Made by a program: the position numbers and the translations under genes
Shown here: in pieces, positions 45,183 through 53,882 of the stretch
Numbering within the stretch: the stretch's first letter is position 1
Layout of the letters: every line of letters starts with the position of its first letter
The notes under the pieces: generated by a model
The model's database searches: none
Seen by the model: only the letters and a program-made list of their open reading frames with translations
Told to the model about the DNA's origin: nothing
Assembly (NCBI GenBank): GCA_002898275.1
Contig: BEIQ01000001.1
Span: 427,899-491,898, forward strand
DNA: 64,000 nt
Reading direction: 5' to 3'
Source of the DNA: a bacterium HR40
Lineage (GTDB): Bacteria > Pseudomonadota > Alphaproteobacteria > Geminicoccales > Geminicoccaceae

Positions 45183-46565
45183 ATGGCCGATCTCACCACC
45201 CGGTTCGGCGGCATCACGGCACCCAACCCCTTCTGGCTGGCCTCCGCCCCACCCACCAACTCGGCCCGACAGGTGCACCGCGCCTTCGAGGCGGGTTGGG
45301 GCGGAGCGGTGTGGAAGACCATCGGGGCACCGGTGCTCAATGTCGCCAATCGTTACGGCGCCTGGCACTGGAACGGCCAAAAGATGCTGGCCATCAACAA
45401 TGTCGAGCTCATCTCCGATCGCCCGCTCGACGTCAATCTGCGCGAAATCGCAGAAGTGAAGAGGACATGGCCCGATCGCGCGGTGATCGTCTCGGCCATG
45501 GTGGAGAGCACGCGCGAGGCGTGGCACGATATCGTCGCTCGCATCGAGGATACCGGCGCCGACGGCATCGAACTCAACTACGGCTGCCCGCACGGGATGT
45601 CGGAACGTGGCATGGGCAGTGCGGTGGGGCAGGTGCCGGAGTATTGCGAGCGGATCACCGCCTGGGTCATGGAACGGGCGTCCATCCCGGTGATCGTCAA
45701 GCTCACTCCCAACGTCACCGACATCCGTTGGCCAGCGCGGGCGGCGGTGCGTGCCGGCGCCAACGGGCTCAGCCTCATCAATACCATCAACTCGATCGTC
45801 GGCGTGGATCTCGATACGCTGCGCCTCGTCCCGGACATCGGTGGCAAGGGTGGGCATGGCGGCTACGCTGGGCCGGCGGTCAAACCCATTGCCCTGCATT
45901 TGCTCTCGGCCGTGGCCTCGGATCCCGAAGTGCGGGGCGCTGTGCCGATTTCCGGCATGGGCGGCATCGCCAGTTGGCGCGATGCGGCGGAATTCTTGCT
46001 CCTCGGAGCGACGAGCGTGCAGGTGTGCACGAGCGTGATGCATTGGGGCTTCCGCATCGTCGAGGATCTCGTCGACGGCTTGTCGCGATGGATGGATGAA
46101 AAGGGCTTTGCCACCCTCGACGAGGTGGTGGGCCGCGCCCTGCCGCAGCTCGCCGCTTTCGAGGACTTCGACCTGTCGTTTCGCACCGTGGCGCGCATCG
46201 ACCCCGAGCGCTGTATCCGTTGCGACCTTTGCTGGGTCGCCTGTAACGACACGGCCCACCAGTGCATCGACCTCGTCGACGCTTCTGGCCAAGTGGTCCA
46301 GCCCCGCAGCTGGGACGAAGGCTCGAATGGCAAGCGGCAGGCGACCGAGGGACGGCCGCAGCCGCGTGTGCGGGAGGCCGACTGCGTCGGCTGCCGGCTC
46401 TGCTACAACGTCTGTCCCGTCGAGGACTGCATCCGCATGGTCGAAGTCGATTCCGGCCGGCCCGCCGTGACCTGGGCCGAGCTCGTGCGCGAGCGCCCGG
46501 AAGTGGGCAGGGATTGGCAGGCGATGGAGCGCTACCGCCGCGACGTCGGCATCGATATCCACTGA
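45183..46565 (+). CDS. preA: NAD-dependent dihydropyrimidine dehydrogenase subunit PreA
   Basis: 460-aa catalytic subunit with an FMN TIM-barrel (DHOD-like) and C-terminal 2x[4Fe-4S] ferredoxin domain. The active-site cysteine lies in the ELNYGCPHGMSERGMG region near residue 135; GGIASWRDAAEFLLLGA binds FMN phosphate. Ferredoxin clusters are CIRCDLCWVAC and CVGCRLCYNVCP near the C-terminus. Receives electrons through PreT. A 23-nt gap precedes the dihydropyrimidinase. Confidence 0.94.
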   Translation: MADLTTRFGGITAPNPFWLASAPPTNSARQVHRAFEAGWGGAVWKTIGAPVLNVANRYGAWHWNGQKMLAINNVELISDRPLDVNLREIAEVKRTWPDRAVIVSAMVESTREAWHDIVARIEDTGADGIELNYGCPHGMSERGMGSAVGQVPEYCERITAWVMERASIPVIVKLTPNVTDIRWPARAAVRAGANGLSLINTINSIVGVDLDTLRLVPDIGGKGGHGGYAGPAVKPIALHLLSAVASDPEVRGAVPISGMGGIASWRDAAEFLLLGATSVQVCTSVMHWGFRIVEDLVDGLSRWMDEKGFATLDEVVGRALPQLAAFEDFDLSFRTVARIDPERCIRCDLCWVACNDTAHQCIDLVDASGQVVQPRSWDEGSNGKRQATEGRPQPRVREADCVGCRLCYNVCPVEDCIRMVEVDSGRPAVTWAELVRERPEVGRDWQAMERYRRDVGIDIH

Positions 46566-46588
46566 GCCACAGCCGGGAGGACCGTGGT

Positions 46589-47968
46589 ATGGCCCTGCTG
46601 ATCCGAGGCGGCGAAATCGTCACCGCCGACAGCCGCTATCGCGCCGATATCTGGATCGAAGACGAGACCATTACCCGCATCGGCCCCGACCTTCCGGCCG
46701 CGCCCGGTGCCGAGGTGGTGGATGCCACGGGCAAATACGTCTTTCCGGGTTTCATCGACCCGCACGTGCACATCCACCTGCCATTCATGGGAACCTTCGC
46801 CAAGGACAGCCATGAGACCGGCAGCATCGCTGCGCTCGTGGGTGGCACCACCACCTATATCGAGATGTGCTGTCCCAGCCGCGCCGACGATCTGCTCGCC
46901 AGTTACGAGCTGTGGAAGTCGAAGGCGGAGGGCAAAAGTGCCTGCGACTACAGCTTCCATATGGCCGTGCCAAAGTTCGACGAGAGCACGGAGGGCGAAC
47001 TGCGCGAGATCGTGAAGGACGGGATATCGTCGTTCAAGGTGTTCCTCGCTTACAAAAACTTTTTCGGGGTCGGCGACGAGGAGCTCTACCGCACGCTGCA
47101 GCTCGCGCGCGAACTCGGAGTCATCACCACGGCGCATTGCGAGAACGCCGAGCTCGTGGCTCGGCTGCAGCAGGCGGTCCTGGCACGCGGGATCACCGGC
47201 CCCGAGGGTCACGAGCCGAGCCGACCGGAGAGCGTGGAGGCGGAGGGCACCCACCGTTTCGTGACCTTCCTCGAGAACACCGGCGCGACCGGCTATGTGG
47301 TCCACCTCTCCTGCGCCCCGGCCCTGGCCGCTGCGGTCGCCGGCAAGTCGCGGGGCGTGCCGGTCTTCGTCGAGGTGGTGATCCCCCATCTCTTGCTCGA
47401 CAGGAGCTATGCCGAGCGACCGGACTTCGAAGGGGCGAAATATGTCATGTCGCCACCGTTGCGCGATGCCCGCAATCTGCCCGTCCTGTGGAACGCCCTC
47501 GCACACGGGATGATCGACACGGTGGCGACCGATCACTGTCCGTTCGATCTCGCGCAAAAGGACATGGGGCGCGGCGACTTCACCAAAATCCCGAATGGCA
47601 TGCCTGCGATCGAAGAACGGGTGAAGCTGCTTTGGACCTATGGAGTGAGGCGTGGGCGGCTCGATATCCACCGCTTCGTCGATGCGGCCAGTACGCGCGC
47701 CGCCAAACTCTTCGGTCTGTTTCCCAAGAAGGGGACGGTGGCGGTGGGTACGGATGCCGATCTCGTGATCTGGGATCCCGGCTGGCGCGGCCGCATCAGC
47801 GTCGCCAGCCAGAGCACCAACAACGACTACAATCCCTTCGAGGGCTTCGCGGTCGAAGGTCGGCCGCAGGTGGTGACGGTGCGCGGCAAGGTGCAAGTGC
47901 GCGACGGGGTTTTCGTCGGGGAACGGGGCCGCGGCCGGCTGTTGCGTCGCGAGCCGATCTGGTTTTGA
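46589..47968 (+). CDS. hydA: dihydropyrimidinase (hydantoinase family)
   Basis: 459-aa amidohydrolase-superfamily enzyme opening the ring of dihydrouracil/dihydrothymine to N-carbamoyl-beta-amino acids. Metal ligands: FIDPHVHIHLPF near residue 60, the carboxylated lysine in SSFKVFLAYKN near 150, TAHCENAEL near 185, VHLSCAP near 240, and VATDHCPFD near 315. Length fits. GGGAGGA lies about 10 nt before ATG 46589. The permease and ATPase for uptake follow directly. Confidence 0.93.
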   Translation: MALLIRGGEIVTADSRYRADIWIEDETITRIGPDLPAAPGAEVVDATGKYVFPGFIDPHVHIHLPFMGTFAKDSHETGSIAALVGGTTTYIEMCCPSRADDLLASYELWKSKAEGKSACDYSFHMAVPKFDESTEGELREIVKDGISSFKVFLAYKNFFGVGDEELYRTLQLARELGVITTAHCENAELVARLQQAVLARGITGPEGHEPSRPESVEAEGTHRFVTFLENTGATGYVVHLSCAPALAAAVAGKSRGVPVFVEVVIPHLLLDRSYAERPDFEGAKYVMSPPLRDARNLPVLWNALAHGMIDTVATDHCPFDLAQKDMGRGDFTKIPNGMPAIEERVKLLWTYGVRRGRLDIHRFVDAASTRAAKLFGLFPKKGTVAVGTDADLVIWDPGWRGRISVASQSTNNDYNPFEGFAVEGRPQVVTVRGKVQVRDGVFVGERGRGRLLRREPIWF

Positions 47969-47972
47969 GCCG

Positions 47973-48803
47973 ATGACGCTCGCCGACACCCCCGCAGTTG
48001 CCAGCGCGCCCAGGGAGCGGACGGGCGATCCGGCGCTGGTCTCGGTCCGCGCGGTGAGCATGGTCTACGCCGACGGCACGGTGGCGCTCGAGAATGCCAC
48101 TCTCGACGTGGGGGCGGGCGAGTTCGTGAGCCTGATCGGCCCCTCGGGCTGCGGCAAGACGACGCTTTTGCGGCTGCTCGCCGATCTCGCCGAACCCACC
48201 TCGGGCACCATCGCCATCGCTGGGCGCAGTCCGGCGGAGGCGCGACGGGCGCGTGCCTATGGCTATGTGTTCCAAGCCCCGACGCTCATGGATTGGCGCA
48301 CCGTGCGCGGCAACGTGCTGCTGCCGCTCGAAGTCATGGGCTTTCCCAAAGCCGAGCGGGAGGAACGGGCGCGGCGGATGCTCGCCCTCGTCGGGCTCGA
48401 ACGCTTCGCCGACCACTATCCGTGGCAGCTGTCGGGCGGCATGCAGCAGCGGGTGTCCATCGCCCGCGCTCTGGCCTTCGATCCGCAGCTGCTGTTCATG
48501 GACGAGCCCTTTGGCGCACTCGACGAGATCACCCGCGAGAACCTCAACCTCGAGCTGCTCCGGCTGTGGCGCGAGACTGGCAAGACCGTGATCTTCGTGA
48601 CGCACTCGATCCCGGAAGCCGTCTTCCTCTCCACGCGCATCGTCGTCATGACGCCGCGGCCGGGCAAGATCGAAACGGTGATCCCCGTCGACTTGCCGCA
48701 GCCGCGCAGCTTCGAGACGCGCGAGACGCGGCGGTTTTTCGAGCTGGCGACGGAGGTGCGAGAGGCCCTTCGGCGCGGCCATGGTTTCGAGGTGGAGGAC
48801 TGA
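47973..48803 (+). CDS. NitT/TauT-family ABC transporter ATP-binding protein
   Basis: 276-aa ATPase of the nitrate/taurine/pyrimidine-type importer family. Walker A GPSGCGKTTLLRLLADL near residue 57, Q-loop YVFQAPTLMDW, signature LSGGMQQRV, Walker B LLFMDEPFGALD, and H-loop FVTHSIPEA. It starts 4 nt after the dihydropyrimidinase stop. With the two permeases and binding protein downstream it probably imports a pyrimidine or its derivative; the ligand is inferred from context. Confidence 0.92.
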   Translation: MTLADTPAVASAPRERTGDPALVSVRAVSMVYADGTVALENATLDVGAGEFVSLIGPSGCGKTTLLRLLADLAEPTSGTIAIAGRSPAEARRARAYGYVFQAPTLMDWRTVRGNVLLPLEVMGFPKAEREERARRMLALVGLERFADHYPWQLSGGMQQRVSIARALAFDPQLLFMDEPFGALDEITRENLNLELLRLWRETGKTVIFVTHSIPEAVFLSTRIVVMTPRPGKIETVIPVDLPQPRSFETRETRRFFELATEVREALRRGHGFEVED

Positions 48804-48824
48804 AAAGAGAGCGGCAGAGGACCC

Positions 48825-49010
48825 ATGCATCGCGTCGCACATGCAGGACGGCGGGCCGGCGGGGAGGCGGCCCTCGTCATCGCCTCGACCTCCCGTGACC
48901 ATCGCCCCTTCGAGCTCGCCGCCACCGCATGCCTCGGCAGCCTGACGATGAGGGGGCTCGCTCCGATACAGGGCGAGCAGGGTGGCGCCCCGGGGCGGGC
49001 ACGGCGGTGA
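48825..49010 (+). CDS. possible small ORF ahead of the permease
   Basis: A 61-codon frame with ATG at 48825, GAGG 4-8 nt upstream, ending in TGA that overlaps the GTG start of the permease (GTGA). The predicted peptide is Arg/Ala/Gly-rich with no membrane helix, repeat or known motif. It fills the otherwise empty 203-nt gap between the ATPase and the permease. It could be a translational coupling leader or chance; high GC makes such frames common. Confidence 0.2.
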   Translation: MHRVAHAGRRAGGEAALVIASTSRDHRPFELAATACLGSLTMRGLAPIQGEQGGAPGRARR

Positions 49011-49867
49011 GGCACTCCCGACTCGCGGCCTGGGGGCCGCTTCTCGTCGTGGCAGCGGTGGCGATGGCGATTTACCTGCCGCTCGTCGTCGTCGCCAACT
49101 ATCCGCTCGCCGCCCGCACGCTCGCACGCGGCGCCACCCTTCCCTGCGATTCGGCGCTCGCCTGTACCTTTTTCCTGCGCAATCCGGTACTGCCGGCGCC
49201 GAACCAACTGCTGGGCGGGATCCTCGCCCTCTCCTGGCCACCAGGCGCCCCTTACGCCCTGCCCCTGAACGCCTGGTGGACCGCCATCGAGACCGTCGTC
49301 GGTCTTTCGCTGGCGGCGACGGTGGGCTTCCTCTTCGCGGTGCTGCTGGTGCTCTCGCGCGCCTTCCAACTGAGCGTGCTGCCGTGGATCGTTGCCTCGC
49401 AGACGGTGCCGATCGTCGCTCTGGCGCCGATGCTCGTGGTCCTTCTCGGTCGCTACGGCGTGCAGGGCTGGTTGCCGAAGGCGATCATCGCTGCCTACAT
49501 CGCGTTCTTTCCGATTACCATCGGTCTCGCGAAGGGGCTGCAGAGCCCCGATCGGCTCGCCCTCGACCTCATGAAGACTTGGAATGCGACGACCTTCCAG
49601 GTCTTCATGCGCCTGCGCATCCCCGCCTCGCTGCCGTTTCTCTTCACCGCCCTCAAAGTGTCGACGGCAGCGGCCCTCATCGGGGCCATCGTCGGCGAGA
49701 TGTCGACCATCAGCTTTGCCGGTCTCGGCAAAATGCTGTCGGAGAACGCCCGCGCCTCGGATGTGGTCGGCACATGGGTGCTGATGCTCGCCTGCGCCTT
49801 GCTCGGGATCCTGTTGATTGCGGTCGTGGACTTGGTGGAGCGACTGGTGACCCCATGGCGACGCTGA
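49007..49867 (+). CDS. ABC transporter permease (NitT/TauT type), first
   Basis: 286-aa inner-membrane permease of the BPD_transp_1 family with about seven helices. A first helix (LLVVAAVAMAIYLPLVVVAN) precedes an extended periplasmic loop, then AIETVVGLSLAATVGFLFAVLL and the EAA loop MKTWNATTFQVFMRLRIPASLPFLFTALK. The GTG at 49007 is preferred because it begins shortly before the first helix; an ATG at 48929 would add 26 polar residues. Coupled to the second permease by a 13-nt overlap. Confidence 0.85.
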   Translation: MRHSRLAAWGPLLVVAAVAMAIYLPLVVVANYPLAARTLARGATLPCDSALACTFFLRNPVLPAPNQLLGGILALSWPPGAPYALPLNAWWTAIETVVGLSLAATVGFLFAVLLVLSRAFQLSVLPWIVASQTVPIVALAPMLVVLLGRYGVQGWLPKAIIAAYIAFFPITIGLAKGLQSPDRLALDLMKTWNATTFQVFMRLRIPASLPFLFTALKVSTAAALIGAIVGEMSTISFAGLGKMLSENARASDVVGTWVLMLACALLGILLIAVVDLVERLVTPWRR

Positions 49868-50856
49868 GCCCCGCTGTCAGCGATCAGCGGCCTCGCCCGG
49901 GGATGGCCAAGCCACCGATCGCGGCCCTCGTCCTCTGTCTCCTCGGCCATCTCGCGCTCGTCGCCTTTCTCCTGGCGTGGTGGCGGGAAGAAACGGCAGC
50001 CCCGTTCGCGTACCGACTGCTTTTGGGGTTGGCGGTGGCGGTGGGCGGGATCGGGGTGGGCGGGATCGCCCGTCATCTCGCGCGGCACCAACTCGACCCG
50101 GTGCGCGCCTTCGTGCCCGCCCTCTTGACCTTGCTCTTCGGCCTGCTGGCCCTCGAGGCCGTGCTGCGGGCTTACGCCGTGCCGCCCGGCCTGTGGCCGA
50201 CGCCGAGCGCGGTCTTCGCCCGGCTGTGGACGGCGCGCCGGGTCCTGCTCGCCGACGCCTGGCAGACCTTCGTCTTGGAGGCGGTCGTGGGTTTCGGCAT
50301 CGGCGTGGGATGGGCCCTGCCGACCGCTCTTCTCGTCGCCCGGTGCCCGTTCCTCCAGCGCGGCTTCATGCCCTATGCGGCGGCTTTCGCCAGCATTCCC
50401 ATTCCGGCGATGGCGCCGGTGGCGGTGCACATGTTCGGGCTCGGCTGGCCGTCGAAAGCCGCGGTGGTCGCCGTGACCGTCTATTTCCCGGTCGTCGTCA
50501 ACAGCGTGCGCGGCCTGCTCGAGGTCGATCGCAACCTGCTCGATCTCATGCGCAGCTACGCCGCCGACGAGCGTACCACCTTCTGGCGGGTCCGCATTCC
50601 CAACGCGCTGCCGTTCCTGTTCACCGCTCTCAAGCTCGGCACCGCGCTCGCGATGATCGGTGCGATCGTCGGCGAGTTCTTCGGCGCGACGGGGCAGGGG
50701 CTCGGCTTCCGCATCCAGATCGAAGCCGGCCGCTTCGGCTTCGACATGGTATGGGCCGCCATCCTCGTCGCCTCGCTGCTCGGCATCGCCTGGTTCGGCC
50801 TGATCGCCGGACTGGAGCGGCGGTTCACCGGCTGGCACGTGTCGCTGCGGGAGTGA
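49855..50856 (+). CDS. ABC transporter permease (NitT/TauT type), second
   Basis: 333-aa permease related to the preceding one. Helices include ALVLCLLGHLALVAFLLAWW and LLLGLAVAVGGIGVGGIA, a longer N-terminal membrane region than usual, followed by the typical core with FVLEAVVGFGIGVGWALPTALLV and the EAA loop LMRSYAADERTTFWRVRIPNALPFLFTALKLG. Two different permeases suggest a heterodimeric channel. A 55-nt gap leads to the binding protein. Confidence 0.88.
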   Translation: MATLSPAVSDQRPRPGMAKPPIAALVLCLLGHLALVAFLLAWWREETAAPFAYRLLLGLAVAVGGIGVGGIARHLARHQLDPVRAFVPALLTLLFGLLALEAVLRAYAVPPGLWPTPSAVFARLWTARRVLLADAWQTFVLEAVVGFGIGVGWALPTALLVARCPFLQRGFMPYAAAFASIPIPAMAPVAVHMFGLGWPSKAAVVAVTVYFPVVVNSVRGLLEVDRNLLDLMRSYAADERTTFWRVRIPNALPFLFTALKLGTALAMIGAIVGEFFGATGQGLGFRIQIEAGRFGFDMVWAAILVASLLGIAWFGLIAGLERRFTGWHVSLRE

Positions 50857-50911
50857 CGCCGTGCCGCCATCCTTGTCACCATCCCGAGGCAACCGAAAGA
50901 AGGAGAGAGCC

Positions 50912-51994
50912 ATGCAGCGCACCTCGCTCGCCGGAGCCGCTCTTGCCTGCGCCGTCGCGGCCGCCCCTGCCGCTGCCGACACGGTGCCGATCGCCCTTCA
51001 GCTCAAATGGTTCCCGCAAGCCCAGTTCGCCGGCTACTTCGTCGCCAAGGACAAGGGCTTCTACGCCGAGGAAGGGCTCGATGTGACCCTCCTGCCGATC
51101 GGCGACCAGTCGCCGATCCAGACCGTGGTCTCGGGAGCCGCCGACTTCGGTACCACCTGGATCGCGGATTTGCTCGCGGCGCGGGAGAAGGGCCTCCCCG
51201 TGGTGCACATCGCCCAGGTCTTCCAGCGCTCCGGCTTCGCCATGGTGGCGCTCAAAGCCACTGGCCTCAAGGATCTCTGCGACCTCGAGGGACGCAGCGT
51301 CGGCGTCTGGCCTTCCGGCAACGAGTATCCAGCTGTGGCCCTGTTCCGCAAATGCGGGCTCACCAGCTCGCTCGACCCGACGGTGTCCAAACCGGACGTG
51401 ACCGCCGTCACCTATCCCTTCGATCCGGCGCTCGTTTTCCCGGATCGCGTCGATGTCGTATCGGCCATGATCTACAACGAGGTCGATCAAATCGTCGGCC
51501 TCGGTTACGATCTCGACAAGCTCGACGTGTGGCTCTTGCCGGATCAGGGCATTAACTTGCTGGAGGACTTGATTTTCACTACCGAACGAGTGCTAGCAGC
51601 CGAGAACTACAAGGGCTCCGGCCTGTCGGGACGCGAGATCGCGACCCGACTGCTGCGGGCGAGCCTCAAGGGCTGGGCCTACGCCGTCGCCCACCAGGAA
51701 GAGACTGTCGAAAACCACGTCCTGCCGGTTTGCGGCAACACCTGCATGGGCTCCGGTACCCGCGCCGACGCCCGGGCGCATCAGATCTGGCAGATGCGCG
51801 AGATCGCGAAACTGTATGCGGCGGGAGCCACCGAGCGCGGCTGTCCGGGCTTTCTCGATCCCGCTGCCTATGCAGCTTCCGTGCAGCTGCTGGTGGATCA
51901 GAGGATCTTGAGCGAGGCTCCGGATGCCAGAACCGTCGATTACGGGCCGTGGCAGGAGGCGACCGGCAAGACCGTCGAGGCGTGTCGCAGTTGA
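50912..51994 (+). CDS. THI5/NMT1-type ABC substrate-binding protein
   Basis: 360-aa periplasmic binding protein with an Ala-rich signal peptide ending near AAPAAAD. The mature start VPIALQLKWFPQAQFAGYFVAKDKGFYAEEGLDV is the NMT1/THI5-like hallmark, used for hydroxymethylpyrimidine, riboflavin and related ring compounds. SGAADFGTTWIADLLAAREKGLP follows. The family preference for pyrimidines fits the degradation genes. AAGGAGAG precedes ATG 50912. Confidence 0.9.
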   Translation: MQRTSLAGAALACAVAAAPAAADTVPIALQLKWFPQAQFAGYFVAKDKGFYAEEGLDVTLLPIGDQSPIQTVVSGAADFGTTWIADLLAAREKGLPVVHIAQVFQRSGFAMVALKATGLKDLCDLEGRSVGVWPSGNEYPAVALFRKCGLTSSLDPTVSKPDVTAVTYPFDPALVFPDRVDVVSAMIYNEVDQIVGLGYDLDKLDVWLLPDQGINLLEDLIFTTERVLAAENYKGSGLSGREIATRLLRASLKGWAYAVAHQEETVENHVLPVCGNTCMGSGTRADARAHQIWQMREIAKLYAAGATERGCPGFLDPAAYAASVQLLVDQRILSEAPDARTVDYGPWQEATGKTVEACRS

Positions 51995-52044
51995 GCTCGG
52001 AGCTCGACGGCCGAGCTGGCGCTGCGAGCGCGGGAGGACTCACC

Positions 52045-53364
52045 ATGCCCCTCGATCCCAAGCGAACCATTGCCGAGCTCGAGGAACTGCGGGCCCGCAC
52101 CGGCGACGAGAACGGTGCCTGGCGGGTCGCATGGACCGATGTCTGGCTCGATGCCCGGCGATGGTACAAGGAGAAGTTGGCTGCCCTACCGGTCGAAGTG
52201 CACGAGGATGCAGCCGGCAATCTGTGGGCGACGCTTTCCGGCGAACGCCCCGAGGCGCTGCTCATGGGCGGCCATCTCGATTCGGTTCCTGGCGGCGGCT
52301 GGCTCGACGGCTGCCTCAACGTCCTCGCCGGTCTCGAGGTGCTGCGTCGGCTCCACGAGCAGTACCGCGGCCGGCCGCCGGTCACGGTGCGGCTCGTCGA
52401 TTGGGCCGACGAGGAGGGCGCCCGGTTCGGCCGCAGCCTCCTCGGGTCCTCCGCCTTCTCGGGCAGCCTGCGCCCGGAGCTCGAGAAGGACCGGCGCGAC
52501 CATGACGGCATCCGGCTCGAGGACGCGCTCCGCCGTTGCGGTGTGGACATGGACCGCATGCTCGAGGCGCAGGCGGAGCGTCAGCATGCCGCCGCCTACC
52601 TCGAGCTCCACATCGAACAGGGACCGGTGTTGCTCGATCTCGACCTGCCGCTCGGAGCGGTGCTGGGCACCTTCGGCGTCGAACGCCACGCCGTGACCTT
52701 CCACGGCCAGGCGGCGCACTCCGGTTCGACACCCATGAACCGGCGCAAGGATGCGTTCCTCGCTGCGGCCAAGATGGCCCCGGAGATCTACGCCATCACC
52801 GGCCGTCACGGTGGCGTGTCGACCATTGGCAGCTGTACGACGCTACCTGGTATCGTCACGAGTGTGGTCGAGACCTGCCGCATCACCCTCGACCAGCGCC
52901 ATCTCGATGCCGACGGCCTGGCCCGGCTGCTCGCCGAGGCGAAGGCCGCATCCGAACGCTTTGCCCGCGAAGGTGGCCTGCCGCCGCCCGAATGGGAGAC
53001 CATCTGGCGGATCGAGCCGATCCCCTTCCACCCCGACCTCATCGAATTGTGCGATCGGGCGATCCGAGAGGTGGTGGGGACCTCCCACCGTCTGCCGAGC
53101 GGGCCGCTGCACGACGCGGCGGAGGTGGCGCGGGCCGGCATCCCGACGGTGATGATGTTCACCCAGAGCCTCCACGGCATCAGCCACAACCGGATCGAGG
53201 ACACCAAGCGCGAACATTTGGAACTCGCGGTGCGGGCCTTCGACCGGCTGGCGGACCTCACGATCGATTGGATCCTCGCCCGCACCTCCGCCGCGGGATC
53301 GGCAGGCGCTCAGGTGCCGGCGAGCAACGACTTCGCCGCCTCCTCGAGAAAGTCCATGGCATAG
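52045..53364 (+). CDS. Zn-dependent amidohydrolase (beta-ureidopropionase / N-carbamoyl-amino acid hydrolase, HyuC type)
   Basis: 439-aa M20-like metallohydrolase. Metal ligands GGHLDSVPGGGWLDGCLN near residue 78, DWADEEGARFGRSLLGS near residue 117, ELHIEQGPVL near 190 and the terminal His in QSLHGISHNRIEDT. It would hydrolyse N-carbamoyl-beta-alanine to beta-alanine, CO2 and NH3, completing the pathway; allantoate amidohydrolase is the closest alternative. CGGGAGG precedes ATG 52045. Its end overlaps the convergent sarcosine oxidase gamma gene by 55 nt. Confidence 0.88.
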   Translation: MPLDPKRTIAELEELRARTGDENGAWRVAWTDVWLDARRWYKEKLAALPVEVHEDAAGNLWATLSGERPEALLMGGHLDSVPGGGWLDGCLNVLAGLEVLRRLHEQYRGRPPVTVRLVDWADEEGARFGRSLLGSSAFSGSLRPELEKDRRDHDGIRLEDALRRCGVDMDRMLEAQAERQHAAAYLELHIEQGPVLLDLDLPLGAVLGTFGVERHAVTFHGQAAHSGSTPMNRRKDAFLAAAKMAPEIYAITGRHGGVSTIGSCTTLPGIVTSVVETCRITLDQRHLDADGLARLLAEAKAASERFAREGGLPPPEWETIWRIEPIPFHPDLIELCDRAIREVVGTSHRLPSGPLHDAAEVARAGIPTVMMFTQSLHGISHNRIEDTKREHLELAVRAFDRLADLTIDWILARTSAAGSAGAQVPASNDFAASSRKSMA

Positions 53365-53882
53365 GGTGCGAACGAGCGGTCGACGAAGAGCGAGGCGGCA
53401 TCCCGTTCGCGGACGACCAGAACGATCTCGCATCGGCCGAGGAGGGAGCGGGAGGCGAAGCTCGGCGGAGTCCCTTCGGGGTCGAGGTCGAGGGGGCAGC
53501 CCGATGCGAGCAGCTCGCGCCAGGCAGGTCCCTCGATGGCGATCTCGGTCATCCGGTGGCCGACGTCGACGAAAGCGGCGTGCGTTTCCGCGAGGGCGCG
53601 GCCGACGGCTTGCGCGAGCGCGTCGGCGCGTTGCGGGGCCATCACCACGAGCCACTCGTCGGGGCCGAGGCGCATGGCGCCGATGTCCTCGCCGAAGGCA
53701 GCGCGCAGCGGGTCGCGCGGCAGGCTCAAGCCGAGGGCGGCGCCAGCGCGATCCAGCTCGCTTTCGCCGATGCGCAACACGAACTTGGCCGAAAAGGGCG
53801 CTTCGAAGACGTGGACGGCGGCGCCGGGAGCACCGATCGGCGGCCGGCCGGCGAGGGGCGTGAGGATGTCGAGCTCAGGCAT
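53310..53882 (-). CDS. soxG: sarcosine oxidase gamma subunit
   Basis: 190-aa GcvT-like small subunit of heterotetrameric sarcosine oxidase. LGPDEWLVVMAP near residue 70, VDVGHRMTEIAIEGPAWRELLASGCPLDLDP and FVDRSFAPYAMDFLEEA fit the family. ATG 53882 overlaps the alpha-subunit stop by 8 nt. The name clashes with sulfur-oxidation sox genes at the right edge; these are unrelated systems. Confidence 0.9.
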   Translation of the reverse strand: MPELDILTPLAGRPPIGAPGAAVHVFEAPFSAKFVLRIGESELDRAGAALGLSLPRDPLRAAFGEDIGAMRLGPDEWLVVMAPQRADALAQAVGRALAETHAAFVDVGHRMTEIAIEGPAWRELLASGCPLDLDPEGTPPSFASRSLLGRCEIVLVVRERDAASLFVDRSFAPYAMDFLEEAAKSLLAGT

